From Myxococcales bacterium (GTDB taxonomy: Bacteria; Myxococcota_A; Polyangia; Polyangiales; Polyangiaceae): a stretch of DNA of 59,341 nucleotides. Location: assembly GCA_004193285.1 (NCBI GenBank), contig SECP01000053.1, forward strand, positions 1-59,341, written 5' to 3'. The translations under genes and the position numbers were made by a program. This document shows positions 46,567-55,295 of the stretch, piece after piece (within the stretch, counting starts at the first letter, position 1; each line of letters starts with the position of its first letter). The notes below the pieces were generated by a model. The model was not told the DNA's origin. It did no database searches and was given only the letters and a program-made list of their open reading frames with translations.

Positions 46567-48192
46567 ATGGCCCTTGAGCCCGTGGCTGACGCATCGCAAA
46601 GTGGGGGCGTGACCAGTGACCCCTCTCGAATCCATGTGCGCGAGGCAACCCGGGCGGACGTGAGCGCCCTCGTCGCCCTCAATGAGCTCGTCTACCCCGC
46701 CATCGCCAACGAAGACGTGGTGTGGGGCGAGCGACACCTGGTCAGTCACCAGCGCATCTTCCCCCAAGGCCAGCTGGTGGCCGAGTTGGACGGCCAGATC
46801 GTAGGCGCGGTCGCGAGCCTGATCGTGGATCTGGGACCGGACCCGCTGCGTCCTCACACCTGGCCCGGCATCACGGATAGCGGCTACTTCACGAACCACG
46901 ATCCAGAAGCGGACACCTTGTACGGGGCGGATGTGTACGTGCATCCGGAAGCGCGGGGACTCGGCGTGGGCGCCGCTCTCTATGAAGCGCGTCGCAGCCT
47001 CTGCCGGCGGCTGAACAAACGCCGCATCTTGGCCGGGGGCCGCCTCTGGGGTTACGCGGCGAGCGGCGCGGGCATGACGCCGGAAGAGTACGCAGCGCGC
47101 GTGGTGAGCGGGGAGCTTCGGGACCAGGTGCTCAGCTTCCAACTGCGTGAAGGCTTCGTTTTGCGCAGCGTGCTCCCCAACTACATTCACGACTCGCGCA
47201 GCAAGAACTTCGCCAGCCTCATCGAGTGGCTGAACCCCGACTACCGCCCCGCGGTGGACGGCGAGCGAAAAGCACGCATCGCCTGCGTCCAGTACCAGAT
47301 GCGCCGCATCGCGAGCTTCGAGGAGTTTGCACAGCAAGTGAGCTACTTCGTCGGCGTCGCGGCGGACTATCGCGCCGATTTCTTGCTCTTGCCGGAGCTC
47401 GTTTCTGCGCAGCTGCTCTCCGCCGAGGACACGCTCACCGCCAAGGAGGGCATGCGCCGTCTAGCCGCCTACCGCGATCGCTTCGAAACCTTGATGCGAG
47501 ACCTCGCGGTCAAGCACGGCATCACCATCATCGCCGGCAGCTTGCCGGTCCTGGAGAACGATCGGCTCCTGAACGTGGCCTTCACGTGCTTGCCGAGCGG
47601 CCAAGTCGTCGCTCAACCCAAGCTGCACATCACGCCGACGGAGAAGAGCGCCTGGGGCATCTCGGGCGGCTTCTCGCTGCGCCCGATCGACGCGCCCAAG
47701 ACCCGGATTGGCGTGCTCATCTGCTACGACATCGAATTTCCGGAGGCTGCTCGCTACTTGGCGGACCTGGGTGCGGAGATCATTTTCGTGCCGTTCTGCA
47801 CGGACACGCGCCAGAGCTACCTGCGCGTCCGCTACTGTGCGCAAGCCCGAGCCATCGAGAACCAGCTCTACGTGGCGATGGCTGGCAACGTGGGCAACTT
47901 GCCGGACGTCGGGCACCTGGACATCAACTACGGTCAGGCCGCGGTCCTCACGCCTTCGGATTTCGCGTTCGCGCGTGACGGAATCGCGGCCGAGGCGGAC
48001 TCCAACGAGGAGACCGTGCTCATCTGCGACGTGGATTTGAACGCGTTGCACTCCGTGCGCTCGAGCGGCACCGTGACGCCGCGCTTGGATCGCCGCGCGG
48101 ACCTGTTCCGCCTCGTCTCACTACTGCCCGCGGACCAGGCGAGCAGCGGTCCCAAGGACGGCCCCTTGGGCGGACAACCGGGCCGAAGTTAG
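46567..48192 (+). CDS. GNAT acetyltransferase fused to carbon-nitrogen hydrolase
   Basis: The 541-residue protein has a GNAT fold at about 20-210 (IHVREATRADVSAL, GADVYVHPEARGLGVGAALY) and a nitrilase-superfamily amidohydrolase at about 235-520. The hydrolase has the full Glu-Lys-Cys triad: Glu in LLLPEL, Lys in QPKLHITPTEK and C386 in VLICYDIEFPEAAR. This fusion is a known bacterial family; the substrate is unknown. It closes the ku-ligD gene run, with a 10-bp gap after KTSC. Its 3' end overlaps the threonine aldolase gene by 4 bp. Confidence 0.88.
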   Translation: MALEPVADASQSGGVTSDPSRIHVREATRADVSALVALNELVYPAIANEDVVWGERHLVSHQRIFPQGQLVAELDGQIVGAVASLIVDLGPDPLRPHTWPGITDSGYFTNHDPEADTLYGADVYVHPEARGLGVGAALYEARRSLCRRLNKRRILAGGRLWGYAASGAGMTPEEYAARVVSGELRDQVLSFQLREGFVLRSVLPNYIHDSRSKNFASLIEWLNPDYRPAVDGERKARIACVQYQMRRIASFEEFAQQVSYFVGVAADYRADFLLLPELVSAQLLSAEDTLTAKEGMRRLAAYRDRFETLMRDLAVKHGITIIAGSLPVLENDRLLNVAFTCLPSGQVVAQPKLHITPTEKSAWGISGGFSLRPIDAPKTRIGVLICYDIEFPEAARYLADLGAEIIFVPFCTDTRQSYLRVRYCAQARAIENQLYVAMAGNVGNLPDVGHLDINYGQAAVLTPSDFAFARDGIAAEADSNEETVLICDVDLNALHSVRSSGTVTPRLDRRADLFRLVSLLPADQASSGPKDGPLGGQPGRS

Positions 48193-49211
48193 CTAGCGTG
48201 AATGAGCGAGCGCAGCACGTCCGCGCCGGCACGGACTTGCGTCTCGGAGACGTCCAGGTGCGTGACCGCGCGCAGCTGCCGCTTGCCGGTGACATTGAGC
48301 AACACACCGCGCTCGGCGGCGGAGCGAGCCAGCTCGGCCGCGTCCTGAGTCTGCAAGTCCAGCATGACGATGTTGGTCTCGGCGCGGCTCGGTGCCACGC
48401 CGGGCGCGCCCGAGAGCAGCTCGGAAAGGAGCGCCGCGGAGCGATGATCCTCGGCCAAACGCTCCCGGTGGTGCTCGAGCGCGTAGAGCGCGGCCGCCGC
48501 CAAGATACCGGCCTGGCGCATGCCGCCCCCGAGCATCTTCCGGAAGCGCCTGGCCGCGAGCACGTGGTCGCGAGTGCCGGCGATCGCGGAGCCAACCGGC
48601 GCTCCCAGCCCCTTCGAGAAGCAGACGTTCACCGTGTCGAACGGAGCCGCCAGCTGCGCCACGCTTGCCCCCGTCGCCGCGCTCGCGTTCCACAGCCTGG
48701 CCCCGTCCAAATGGAGCGACAGGCCTTGCCCGCGGGCGGCCTCCGCGATGCGTGCGACCTCGGTCGAGGGGAAGACGCGGCCACCGCTTCGATTGTGAGT
48801 GTTCTCCACCACCACGAGCGAGCTGCGGGGATAGTGAAACGAGCGAGGCTTCAGCGCCTCCAGCATCTGCTCCGCGGTGTAGAGGCCGCCTCGGCCGGCG
48901 ATCGCGAACTGCACGCCGGCCCAAGCCGCTCCGGCGCCGGACTCGAAGAAGGCGCAGTGGGCCCCCTCGCCGACGATCACTTCGTCCCCCGGGCGGGTGT
49001 GCACCAAGAGCGCGATTTGATTGCCCATGGTGCCGGAGGGAACGAACAGCGCCGCCTCTTTGCCGAGCAGCGCTGCGCAGCGCTCTTCCAACGCTCGCAC
49101 GGTCGGGTCTTCACCGTACACGTCGTCGCCGACGTCCGCATTCGCCATCGCGGCGCGCATCGCGGGGGTCGGGCGAGTGAGCGTGTCGGAGCGGAGATCA
49201 CAGACCGGCAT
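48189..49211 (-). CDS. ltaE: Low-specificity L-threonine aldolase
   Basis: The 340-residue PLP enzyme splits L-threonine or allo-threonine into glycine and acetaldehyde. Landmarks include DLRSDTLTRPTPAMRAAMA at the start, VGDDVYGEDPTV, the PLP-ring-binding ENTHN, LHLDGARLWNA and the PLP lysine in CFSKGLGAPVGS. ATG 49211 is chosen because family proteins start close to DLRSDT; an ATG at 49235 is also possible. It is convergent with the GNAT/amidohydrolase gene. Confidence 0.92.
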   Translation of the reverse strand: MPVCDLRSDTLTRPTPAMRAAMANADVGDDVYGEDPTVRALEERCAALLGKEAALFVPSGTMGNQIALLVHTRPGDEVIVGEGAHCAFFESGAGAAWAGVQFAIAGRGGLYTAEQMLEALKPRSFHYPRSSLVVVENTHNRSGGRVFPSTEVARIAEAARGQGLSLHLDGARLWNASAATGASVAQLAAPFDTVNVCFSKGLGAPVGSAIAGTRDHVLAARRFRKMLGGGMRQAGILAAAALYALEHHRERLAEDHRSAALLSELLSGAPGVAPSRAETNIVMLDLQTQDAAELARSAAERGVLLNVTGKRQLRAVTHLDVSETQVRAGADVLRSLIHAS

Positions 49212-49477
49212 GCGCCTCACGGTAGCGACGAGCACCGCGGCTCGCTACGCGCATCGCGCCATCACTCGCCGATTGAGCGCCCCGCCTCGGGGTTTGCCCT
49301 GCGCGATGGCGGGGGCGCCCCTGGCGGAGCAGCCCGAAAACGAGCCCGCTGCTGATGAGGAAGCAACGCCGATAGTGACCGGCAGCCGGCGGCGGGGGCT
49401 GACCTCGAGCCCAGCCCGTCCGAATGCGGGGCTAACCCTTGCCGCGCGCGGCGGCGTCATTTAGGTTCCGCGCGCCC

Positions 49478-50563
49478 TTGATTTACCGATTTTTTCGCTT
49501 CTTCTTGTTCGCGTTCAGCGCCGAAACCGCGCACCGGCTGACGCTGGGCTCGTTGCGGCTCCTCTCCTACGTGCCAGGCGTGCTGTGGCTGCTCCGAGCG
49601 CTGTTCGGAGTGTCGGATCCGCGGCTGCGGCTGCGCGCGCTTGGTTTGGACCTGGCGTCGCCGGTTGGGCTCGCGGCGGGGCTGGACAAGGACGCCGAGG
49701 TGTTCGAGGCGTTCGGCGCCCTCGGCTTCGGCTTCGTGGAGATCGGCACCGTCACTTCGCTCGCGCAACCCGGCAACCCGCAACCACGGCTGTTTCGGCT
49801 TCGGCGGGACCGAGCGCTCCTCAATCGAATGGGCTTCAACAACCACGGCGCGGCGGCGGCGGCAGCCCGGCTCGCGCGGCCCCGGCGCACGCTGGTGGGA
49901 GCCAACATTGGCCGCAGCAAGGTAACGCCCAACGAAGCAGCGGTCGCCGACTACGTGACGAGCGCGGAGCTGCTCGCGCCGCACGCGGACTACATGGTCG
50001 TCAACGTCAGCTCCCCGAATACCCCTTCCCTCCGAGAGCTGCAGGCGGTGGAGTCGCTGCGCCCGCTGATCAGCGGCGTGCAGCAGGCCATCGAGCGCGC
50101 CGCGCCGGGCCGGGCTGTCCCCCTCCTGCTGAAGGTGGCGCCCGATCTGCACGACGACGACATCGACGCCATCGCGGACCTCGCGCTCGAGCTCCGCATC
50201 GCCGGAATCATCGCCACCAACACCACCATCGGTCGAGGCGGTTTGCAGACCCCGCCAAGCGAGGTCGAGGCGCTCGGCAGCGGCGGGCTGTCCGGCGCGC
50301 CGCTCAAGGAAAGAAGCTTGCAAGTGCTGCGGCGACTGCGTCGGCGAGTGGGCGACCGGCTCCTGCTCGTGGGCGCTGGCGGCATCGAAACGGCTGAAGA
50401 CGCGTGGGATCGCATCCGAGCGGGCGCCACGTTGGTGCAGGTTTACTCCGCCCTCGTCTACGACGGGCCGAGCTTGCCGAGCCGCATCGCGAGTGGTCTC
50501 GCCGAGCGCGTATCGCGTGCAGGCCTCTCGAATATTTCCGGCGCCATCGGCACGGACGCGTGA
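49478..50563 (+). CDS. pyrD: Dihydroorotate dehydrogenase, class 2
   Basis: The ~361-residue flavoenzyme of pyrimidine synthesis is membrane-bound and quinone-dependent, as shown by the hydrophobic N-terminal IYRFFRFFLFAFSAETAHRL. The FMN-barrel motifs are present: GLAAGLDKDAEVFEAF, GFVEIGTVT, RMGFNNHG and NVSSPNTPSLRELQ, with the catalytic Ser of class 2 in place of Cys, then LVGAGGI and GATLVQVYSALVY. The start is uncertain. TTG at 49478 fits the family's N-terminus best; TTG at 49439 is the longer alternative. It appears to be monocistronic. Confidence 0.93.
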   Translation: MIYRFFRFFLFAFSAETAHRLTLGSLRLLSYVPGVLWLLRALFGVSDPRLRLRALGLDLASPVGLAAGLDKDAEVFEAFGALGFGFVEIGTVTSLAQPGNPQPRLFRLRRDRALLNRMGFNNHGAAAAAARLARPRRTLVGANIGRSKVTPNEAAVADYVTSAELLAPHADYMVVNVSSPNTPSLRELQAVESLRPLISGVQQAIERAAPGRAVPLLLKVAPDLHDDDIDAIADLALELRIAGIIATNTTIGRGGLQTPPSEVEALGSGGLSGAPLKERSLQVLRRLRRRVGDRLLLVGAGGIETAEDAWDRIRAGATLVQVYSALVYDGPSLPSRIASGLAERVSRAGLSNISGAIGTDA

Positions 50564-50629
50564 GCGCGCGCGTCCTGAGGATCCAAGCAAGCATCTGGTA
50601 TCGGTTCCAGGTTCTGCTACCTTCATCGG

Positions 50630-51580
50630 ATGCTCGAAGCTTCGTCCGTTCGTGCGCTATCGCTGCTCGCGGCCTTCTCCTTGGGCGTCTCTGCAATGGG
50701 CTGCGACTCTGGTAGCTCCTACGACGACCTGCAGGGTGAGGTCACGCCGCCGCCGAGCAGCGGAGGCTCCGGGGCGGTTGGCAGTGGTGGCAGCGCGCCG
50801 GCTCCGGGCACGCCCGCAACTCCGAGCACTCCGGCGCCTTCCACGGTGCTGCCGACCCTTTTCGGCACCCCGATGCAGAGCGGTGAGGGCAACACGTCGG
50901 ATCGCTGGAACAAGGCGGACGTGAAGCGGAATGACGTCAACTACTTCTTCATGGCCAACGGCTGGGGGCCCAAGTTCGAGTCACAAACCGTCAGCTGGCG
51001 CGGTACCTCCTTCAGCGTGGACGCCATGGAGGGCAAGCGGGGTGACGGCTACGAGCCTGCCTCCTACCCCACCGTATTTTGCGGCACCTACTCGGACTCT
51101 CAATCCGGAGCCTGCGGGCTGCCGAAGGCGGTGTCGGCCCTCACGTCGTTGCGCACCGGCTGGCGCTGGAACGCGGGCGGTAACGCAGGCCAGTACAACG
51201 CCGCGTACGACATCTGGCTCTCCACGACGGGTGACATCAGCGGGCACAGCTCCTTCTTGATGGTGTGGTTGCGGGACCCGCCCGGTCAGCAACCCGCCGG
51301 CCAGAAACGCGTGAGCAGCGTCGCCGTCACGAACGCCCCTGGGGTTTGGAACATCTGGGTTGGCGTCGTCGGGGGCAAGCCGTGCGTGAGCTACGTGCGC
51401 GCGGAGGGGCAGGACTCGCCCGAGCTCGAGATTGACGCCATGGACTTCATTCGGGACGCCGCCGCCCGCACCATCAACTTGCCGGGCAGCACCGTGCTCA
51501 GCGTCGCGGTCGGCTTCGAGATCTGGGCCGGTCCCATCGCAGGCCTGAAGAGCGAAGACTTCTACGTGCAGGCCCAGTAG
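50630..51580 (+). CDS. Secreted GH12-like jelly-roll lipoprotein
   Basis: The 316-residue protein has a signal peptide ending VSAMGC (C25), a Ser/Gly/Pro/Thr-rich linker at about 40-75, and a beta-jelly-roll resembling endoglucanase-type GH12 proteins: WNKADVKRNDVNYFF, YNAAYDIWLS, SFLMVWL, VGFEIWAG. In GH12 the nucleophile Glu lies in a block like ELMIWL; here that place reads FLMVWL, so the Glu seems absent, while the second Glu (GFEIW) is kept. It may bind rather than cleave glucans. The alignment is by eye. Confidence 0.6.
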   Translation: MLEASSVRALSLLAAFSLGVSAMGCDSGSSYDDLQGEVTPPPSSGGSGAVGSGGSAPAPGTPATPSTPAPSTVLPTLFGTPMQSGEGNTSDRWNKADVKRNDVNYFFMANGWGPKFESQTVSWRGTSFSVDAMEGKRGDGYEPASYPTVFCGTYSDSQSGACGLPKAVSALTSLRTGWRWNAGGNAGQYNAAYDIWLSTTGDISGHSSFLMVWLRDPPGQQPAGQKRVSSVAVTNAPGVWNIWVGVVGGKPCVSYVRAEGQDSPELEIDAMDFIRDAAARTINLPGSTVLSVAVGFEIWAGPIAGLKSEDFYVQAQ

Positions 51581-51679
51581 GCCTCCCGGCGGCGTCGCGC
51601 CCCGAATTTACGCGGGCAGCAAGCGCTCGCGTCCGCCTGGTTTGACAGCGAAGGAGCTGAACATTACGGCTCCCCTCGC

Positions 51680-52483
51680 ATGAACCCGATGGAGCTACGC
51701 GGTCGCTGGGTGCTGGTCACGGGCGCTTCTTCCGGCCTCGGCCGCGAAATGGCTAGAATACTCGCGGTCAAGCACGGCGCGAACCTGCTCATCGTTGCGC
51801 GCCGCGAGGACCGGCTGAGTGAGCTCAAGGCGGAGCTGGAGCAAGGCGGCGGCGTGAAGGTGGAGACGTGCGTGGCCGACCTCTCCAAGCTGGAGGACGT
51901 AGACCGCGTGATTGCGCGCGCCACCGAAGGCCGCGCCCTGTACGGCGCGATCCTGAACGCAGGCGTGACCCACTTCGGCCCCTTCGAGAAGCTGTCTTGG
52001 GACGCGTTCCGCAGCATGCTGGACACCAACGTGGTCGCGACCGTACGCCTCACCACCGCGCTCATCCCGCACTTGGAGGCAGAGGGCGGCGGGCTGATGA
52101 TCGTCTCCAGCATGGCGGGGCTTCACCCCGTGCCGTATCAATCGCACTACTCGGCGACCAAGGCCTTCTTGGTGCACTTCGGCGTCACGCTCTGGCACGA
52201 GCTGCAGGGCCGCACCGTATCGGTCACGAGCTACGCGCCGAGCGGCGTCGTGAGCGAGATGACCGCCGGCGAGAGCTTCACTCCGCTGCGCCGCTGGCTG
52301 ATGCCGGTCGCGGCTGCCGCCGAAGAGGGGGTGGAAGCGTTCCGGACCCGCAAATACGTGCACATTTCCGGTTTCAGCAACCGGGTCGGCAGCGTGCTGG
52401 CTCGTCTGCTGCCGCAGCGGCTCGCCACCTCCCTCGTAGCCGCCCAGTACCGAAGCGCGCTGAAGAAGCAGAGCACCCTCTGA
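51680..52483 (+). CDS. Short-chain dehydrogenase/reductase
   Basis: The 267-residue protein has the SDR fold: TGASSGLG for NAD(P) binding near residue 15, NAG in AILNAGVTHFG, the catalytic Ser in IVSSMAGL and the YSATK motif. The Arg-Arg after the second strand (VARREDRL) suggests NADP(H). The closest subgroup by eye is the DltE-like or acyl-reducing SDRs. The substrate is unknown. The gene stands alone on the plus strand and is convergent with the App1-like gene. Confidence 0.9.
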   Translation: MNPMELRGRWVLVTGASSGLGREMARILAVKHGANLLIVARREDRLSELKAELEQGGGVKVETCVADLSKLEDVDRVIARATEGRALYGAILNAGVTHFGPFEKLSWDAFRSMLDTNVVATVRLTTALIPHLEAEGGGLMIVSSMAGLHPVPYQSHYSATKAFLVHFGVTLWHELQGRTVSVTSYAPSGVVSEMTAGESFTPLRRWLMPVAAAAEEGVEAFRTRKYVHISGFSNRVGSVLARLLPQRLATSLVAAQYRSALKKQSTL

Positions 52484-52523
52484 TCGACGCCCGAGGAGCG
52501 GCGGTGCGCGCTCGCGCCGCCTC

Positions 52524-53636
52524 TCAACGAGCCAAGCCGCGCGCTCGTGCGTGCTGCAGCGCGAGCTCGGCGTGGTCGACCCAGAGCATCTCCGTGCCGA
52601 GCTCTGCGGCTCGCCGGCACAGCTCGTCGCGCGGAGCATGACGAGCGCGCTTGCCGTGCAGATCGCGGATGTAGATGGCGCGCACCCGCCGAGGGTGCTT
52701 GCGCGCGGTCTCCAAGTAGATGTCCGGGTCCCGCTCCCCGCTATCACCGATCAGGATGAACGGCAGCTGGGGGTACGTCTCGAGCAAGCTCTCTACCGCG
52801 GCGGACTTGTGATCCAACGGCGGCGCTTCGTGCAAGCCGATGTCACGAAGGAGCAGCGGGCCTCGGGGGAGCTCGTGGTGGTCCATGAAGTCGACCAAGA
52901 AGTCGTACAGGTTCCACGGGCTCTTGGAGACGTAAAACACCGGGTTATTGGCGTGGCCCGAGGCGCCCGCGACGAGCGCGCGGTAGAGCTCGCTCGTGCC
53001 CTCGAACGGCATCCGGGTGTACGGGCTGCCGACCAGCGTGACCCAGATCATCTTCAAGGTTTGGGCGACGTGCGTCTGCAGCACCGTGTCGTCGATGTCA
53101 CTGATGATGCCGAGCTCCGCGTCCTCCGCAGGCACCAAGATCTCGGCGGTAGCGCGCGCCGGCTTCCACCCGCGCACCGGCGCCGCCATGAGCTGCACCT
53201 CGGCCGTCTTCCATTCACCGGCCCCGCGGAGCTCGGGCGAAGTGAGGGTGACGTCGAAGTAACCTTCGTCGTCGGTGACGCCGTCCGCGCTGTTCATGCC
53301 GAGCTCGGCGCGGACCGAGACGTCCGGAACCTCGTTGGAGCTGAAGCGCCTCAGCATCCGCCGAAAGTTGCGCCAGGTGCTGTCCTCGGGCAGTGAGCGC
53401 TCCAGCACGGAGGCCTCCAGCACGCGCCCGCGAACCAGCGCTTGCGTCCCGGTACCAAAGCTCCGATAGGGCACGACCTGCAGCGGCCCCAGGCTCCCGA
53501 AGCGGCGCCGTAAACCCCACACGACGCGATCGAAGAGCAGCTCGAGCCGCGAGAGCGCACGCACCACGTGCGCCGATACTCGCTGGTATCGCCGGACGGT
53601 GCGTGTCTGCGGCCTGTCCTCGTTCGGGGCGGTCAT
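52524..53636 (-). CDS. App1-like phosphatidate phosphatase (DUF2183)
   Basis: The 370-residue protein has the DUF2183 catalytic motif DIDDT (D180 to T184 in GIISDIDDTVLQ), then SKSPWNLYDFLVDFM and LIGDSGERDPDIY, the HAD-like core. Yeast App1 is a phosphatidate phosphatase; bacterial homologues are less studied. Before the HAD core is an N-terminal beta-rich region at about 55-165. The start lies 12-33 bp from the divergent YiiX-like gene. It is likely cytoplasmic because no signal is seen. Confidence 0.85.
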   Translation of the reverse strand: MTAPNEDRPQTRTVRRYQRVSAHVVRALSRLELLFDRVVWGLRRRFGSLGPLQVVPYRSFGTGTQALVRGRVLEASVLERSLPEDSTWRNFRRMLRRFSSNEVPDVSVRAELGMNSADGVTDDEGYFDVTLTSPELRGAGEWKTAEVQLMAAPVRGWKPARATAEILVPAEDAELGIISDIDDTVLQTHVAQTLKMIWVTLVGSPYTRMPFEGTSELYRALVAGASGHANNPVFYVSKSPWNLYDFLVDFMDHHELPRGPLLLRDIGLHEAPPLDHKSAAVESLLETYPQLPFILIGDSGERDPDIYLETARKHPRRVRAIYIRDLHGKRARHAPRDELCRRAAELGTEMLWVDHAELALQHARARGLAR

Positions 53637-53668
53637 CCCTGACTTTCGTGTATAGTGCCTCGCTCAGC

Positions 53669-55285
53669 GTGGCAATTCTCCCGTTCGCCCGGCGCAGGCT
53701 CCTCTACGGTGGGGCCGTGCTCGCCGCGGGCTCCGCGGCCGGGGCCCTGCTGTCACGCTCGGCAGCCCGCGAGGACCGAGCCGCTTATCCTCTCGCGGGC
53801 AGCGCGCTTTCCGGGGCGGACGCGCTCTGGAGTGTTCCGCCGGAGGCTCTCCTCACCGCCACGACGGAAGACGCCGCGCGCCTGGTGGAGCTCTTGCCCC
53901 GTCTAGAGAGCGCGACGCGGCAGCTCGAGACGCTCGACCCGCGGCTCGCGAGCGGCAAGACCGGCGAGCTCTCGGCGGAGGACCGACAAGGCCTCCGCCA
54001 AGCGTGGTGGCAAGTGCTCGAGCCGATCTTGGCCGTAGACGAGCTGAAGAGCCGGTACGCCGGCTGGTATGGGCTGGACTACGCGCGTCACGCCCGTCTC
54101 CATGCGCGCAGCTTCGCGCTCAGCTTCACCGCGCTGTGCGCGCAGGTGGACGCGGGCCTCCGGCTGTTGGCCGCGGTGGATCGTAAACCGCTCCTGCCGG
54201 TGCTGTTCGACGAAGCCATGCCGCAGCTGGGCCTGCCTGGTCGCACCTTCAGCGGCCTTCGCAAGCAGCTCGGCCGCGCGCGGGACCTGTTCCTCGTGCC
54301 GCTCGGCAACCACTGGTACGAGCGGTGGATAGCCCGCCACCTCACGCTGGACGCAGGCGCCACGGCGCTCCTGAAAGGGCTCGAGGAGCTGCGCGCGCGG
54401 GCCCTCACGCGCGTCTTGAAGCCCAGCGGAAGCGGCGTTCAAAACGAGCTCAGCGTCGTTCAAAATGCGCTGTTTCAGCGATGGTTCCCCGTGCAGCGGA
54501 ACCTGGCGACCTGGGCCGGGGACACGCGGGTCGCCCCGCAAGATCGGCGACTGATCAGCGACGCGCAGCTGGCGGAGCTCAAGGCGCTGCTGGCGCCCGG
54601 GGACGTGATCGTCGAGCGCCGCAATTGGTACTTGTCGAACATCGGGCTGCCCGGGTTCTGGCCCCACGCCGCGCTGTTCGTGGGGACGCAGGCGCAGGTT
54701 CTCGCCGCCTTGGCGGGCGAGCCAGACGTGCAGGACGCGTATGGCGACCTCGGCGCGCACTTCGCAGCGCGCTACCCGGAGGCCTGGCGCAGCTTGGCCC
54801 AGCGAGACCACGCCGGCCACGAACAAACCGTCATCGAAGCGGTGAGCGAGGGTGTGACGACCGCATCGCTCGAGCACTCTTGCGCGGCGGACTACGTGGC
54901 CGCGCTCCGCCCGCGCTTGCCGCCGGTCGTGCGCGCGCGCGCCATCGAGCGGGCGCTGGCGTACTGGGGTCGCCCGTACGACTTCAATTTCGACTTCGCG
55001 ACCGACGATCGCGTCGTTTGCTCGGAGCTGGTGATGAAGGCCTATGAGCCCAGCCCCGGAGTGCCAGGGCTGAGCGTGCCGTACGTGGAGCTGCTCGGGC
55101 GCCGCGCGGTACCGCCGACGGAGCTGGTCCGCACGTTCCGTCGAGAGCGCGAAAGCGAGGCTCCTCAGCTGGATTTCGTGTACTTCTTGGAGGGGCGAGA
55201 GGCCGAAAAACGCGCGGTCGTGGCCAGCGCGGAAGCGCTGGCCACGACCTGTGATCGCCCCAAGTGGGACATCGCGCAGCCCTGA
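53669..55285 (+). CDS. YiiX-like NlpC/P60 permuted papain-fold hydrolase
   Basis: The ~538-residue protein has an N-terminal signal anchor (RRRLLYGGAVLAAGSAAGALL), a helical middle region at about 30-300 and a C-terminal YiiX/YebB-type domain. LLAPGDVIVERRNWYLSNIG with FWPHAALFVG holds the His, and VVCSELV the catalytic Cys. This is the circularly permuted papain-like fold that cleaves peptidoglycan peptides or lipids. The GTG at 53669 is preferred to GTG 53648. A perfect 15-bp hairpin lies in the last 70 bp of the gene. Confidence 0.72.
   Translation: MAILPFARRRLLYGGAVLAAGSAAGALLSRSAAREDRAAYPLAGSALSGADALWSVPPEALLTATTEDAARLVELLPRLESATRQLETLDPRLASGKTGELSAEDRQGLRQAWWQVLEPILAVDELKSRYAGWYGLDYARHARLHARSFALSFTALCAQVDAGLRLLAAVDRKPLLPVLFDEAMPQLGLPGRTFSGLRKQLGRARDLFLVPLGNHWYERWIARHLTLDAGATALLKGLEELRARALTRVLKPSGSGVQNELSVVQNALFQRWFPVQRNLATWAGDTRVAPQDRRLISDAQLAELKALLAPGDVIVERRNWYLSNIGLPGFWPHAALFVGTQAQVLAALAGEPDVQDAYGDLGAHFAARYPEAWRSLAQRDHAGHEQTVIEAVSEGVTTASLEHSCAADYVAALRPRLPPVVRARAIERALAYWGRPYDFNFDFATDDRVVCSELVMKAYEPSPGVPGLSVPYVELLGRRAVPPTELVRTFRRERESEAPQLDFVYFLEGREAEKRAVVASAEALATTCDRPKWDIAQP
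55216..55249. terminator. Perfect 15-bp hairpin with GGAA loop
   Basis: GGTCGTGGCCAGCGC is followed by GGAA and the exact reverse complement. The stem is perfect and the loop is a GNRA tetraloop. It lies inside the C-terminal coding region of the YiiX-like gene, between convergent genes. No U-run follows, so it may act as a bidirectional terminator or RNA-stabilising structure. Confidence 0.55.
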
Positions 55286-55295
55286 GCGGCCGCTC

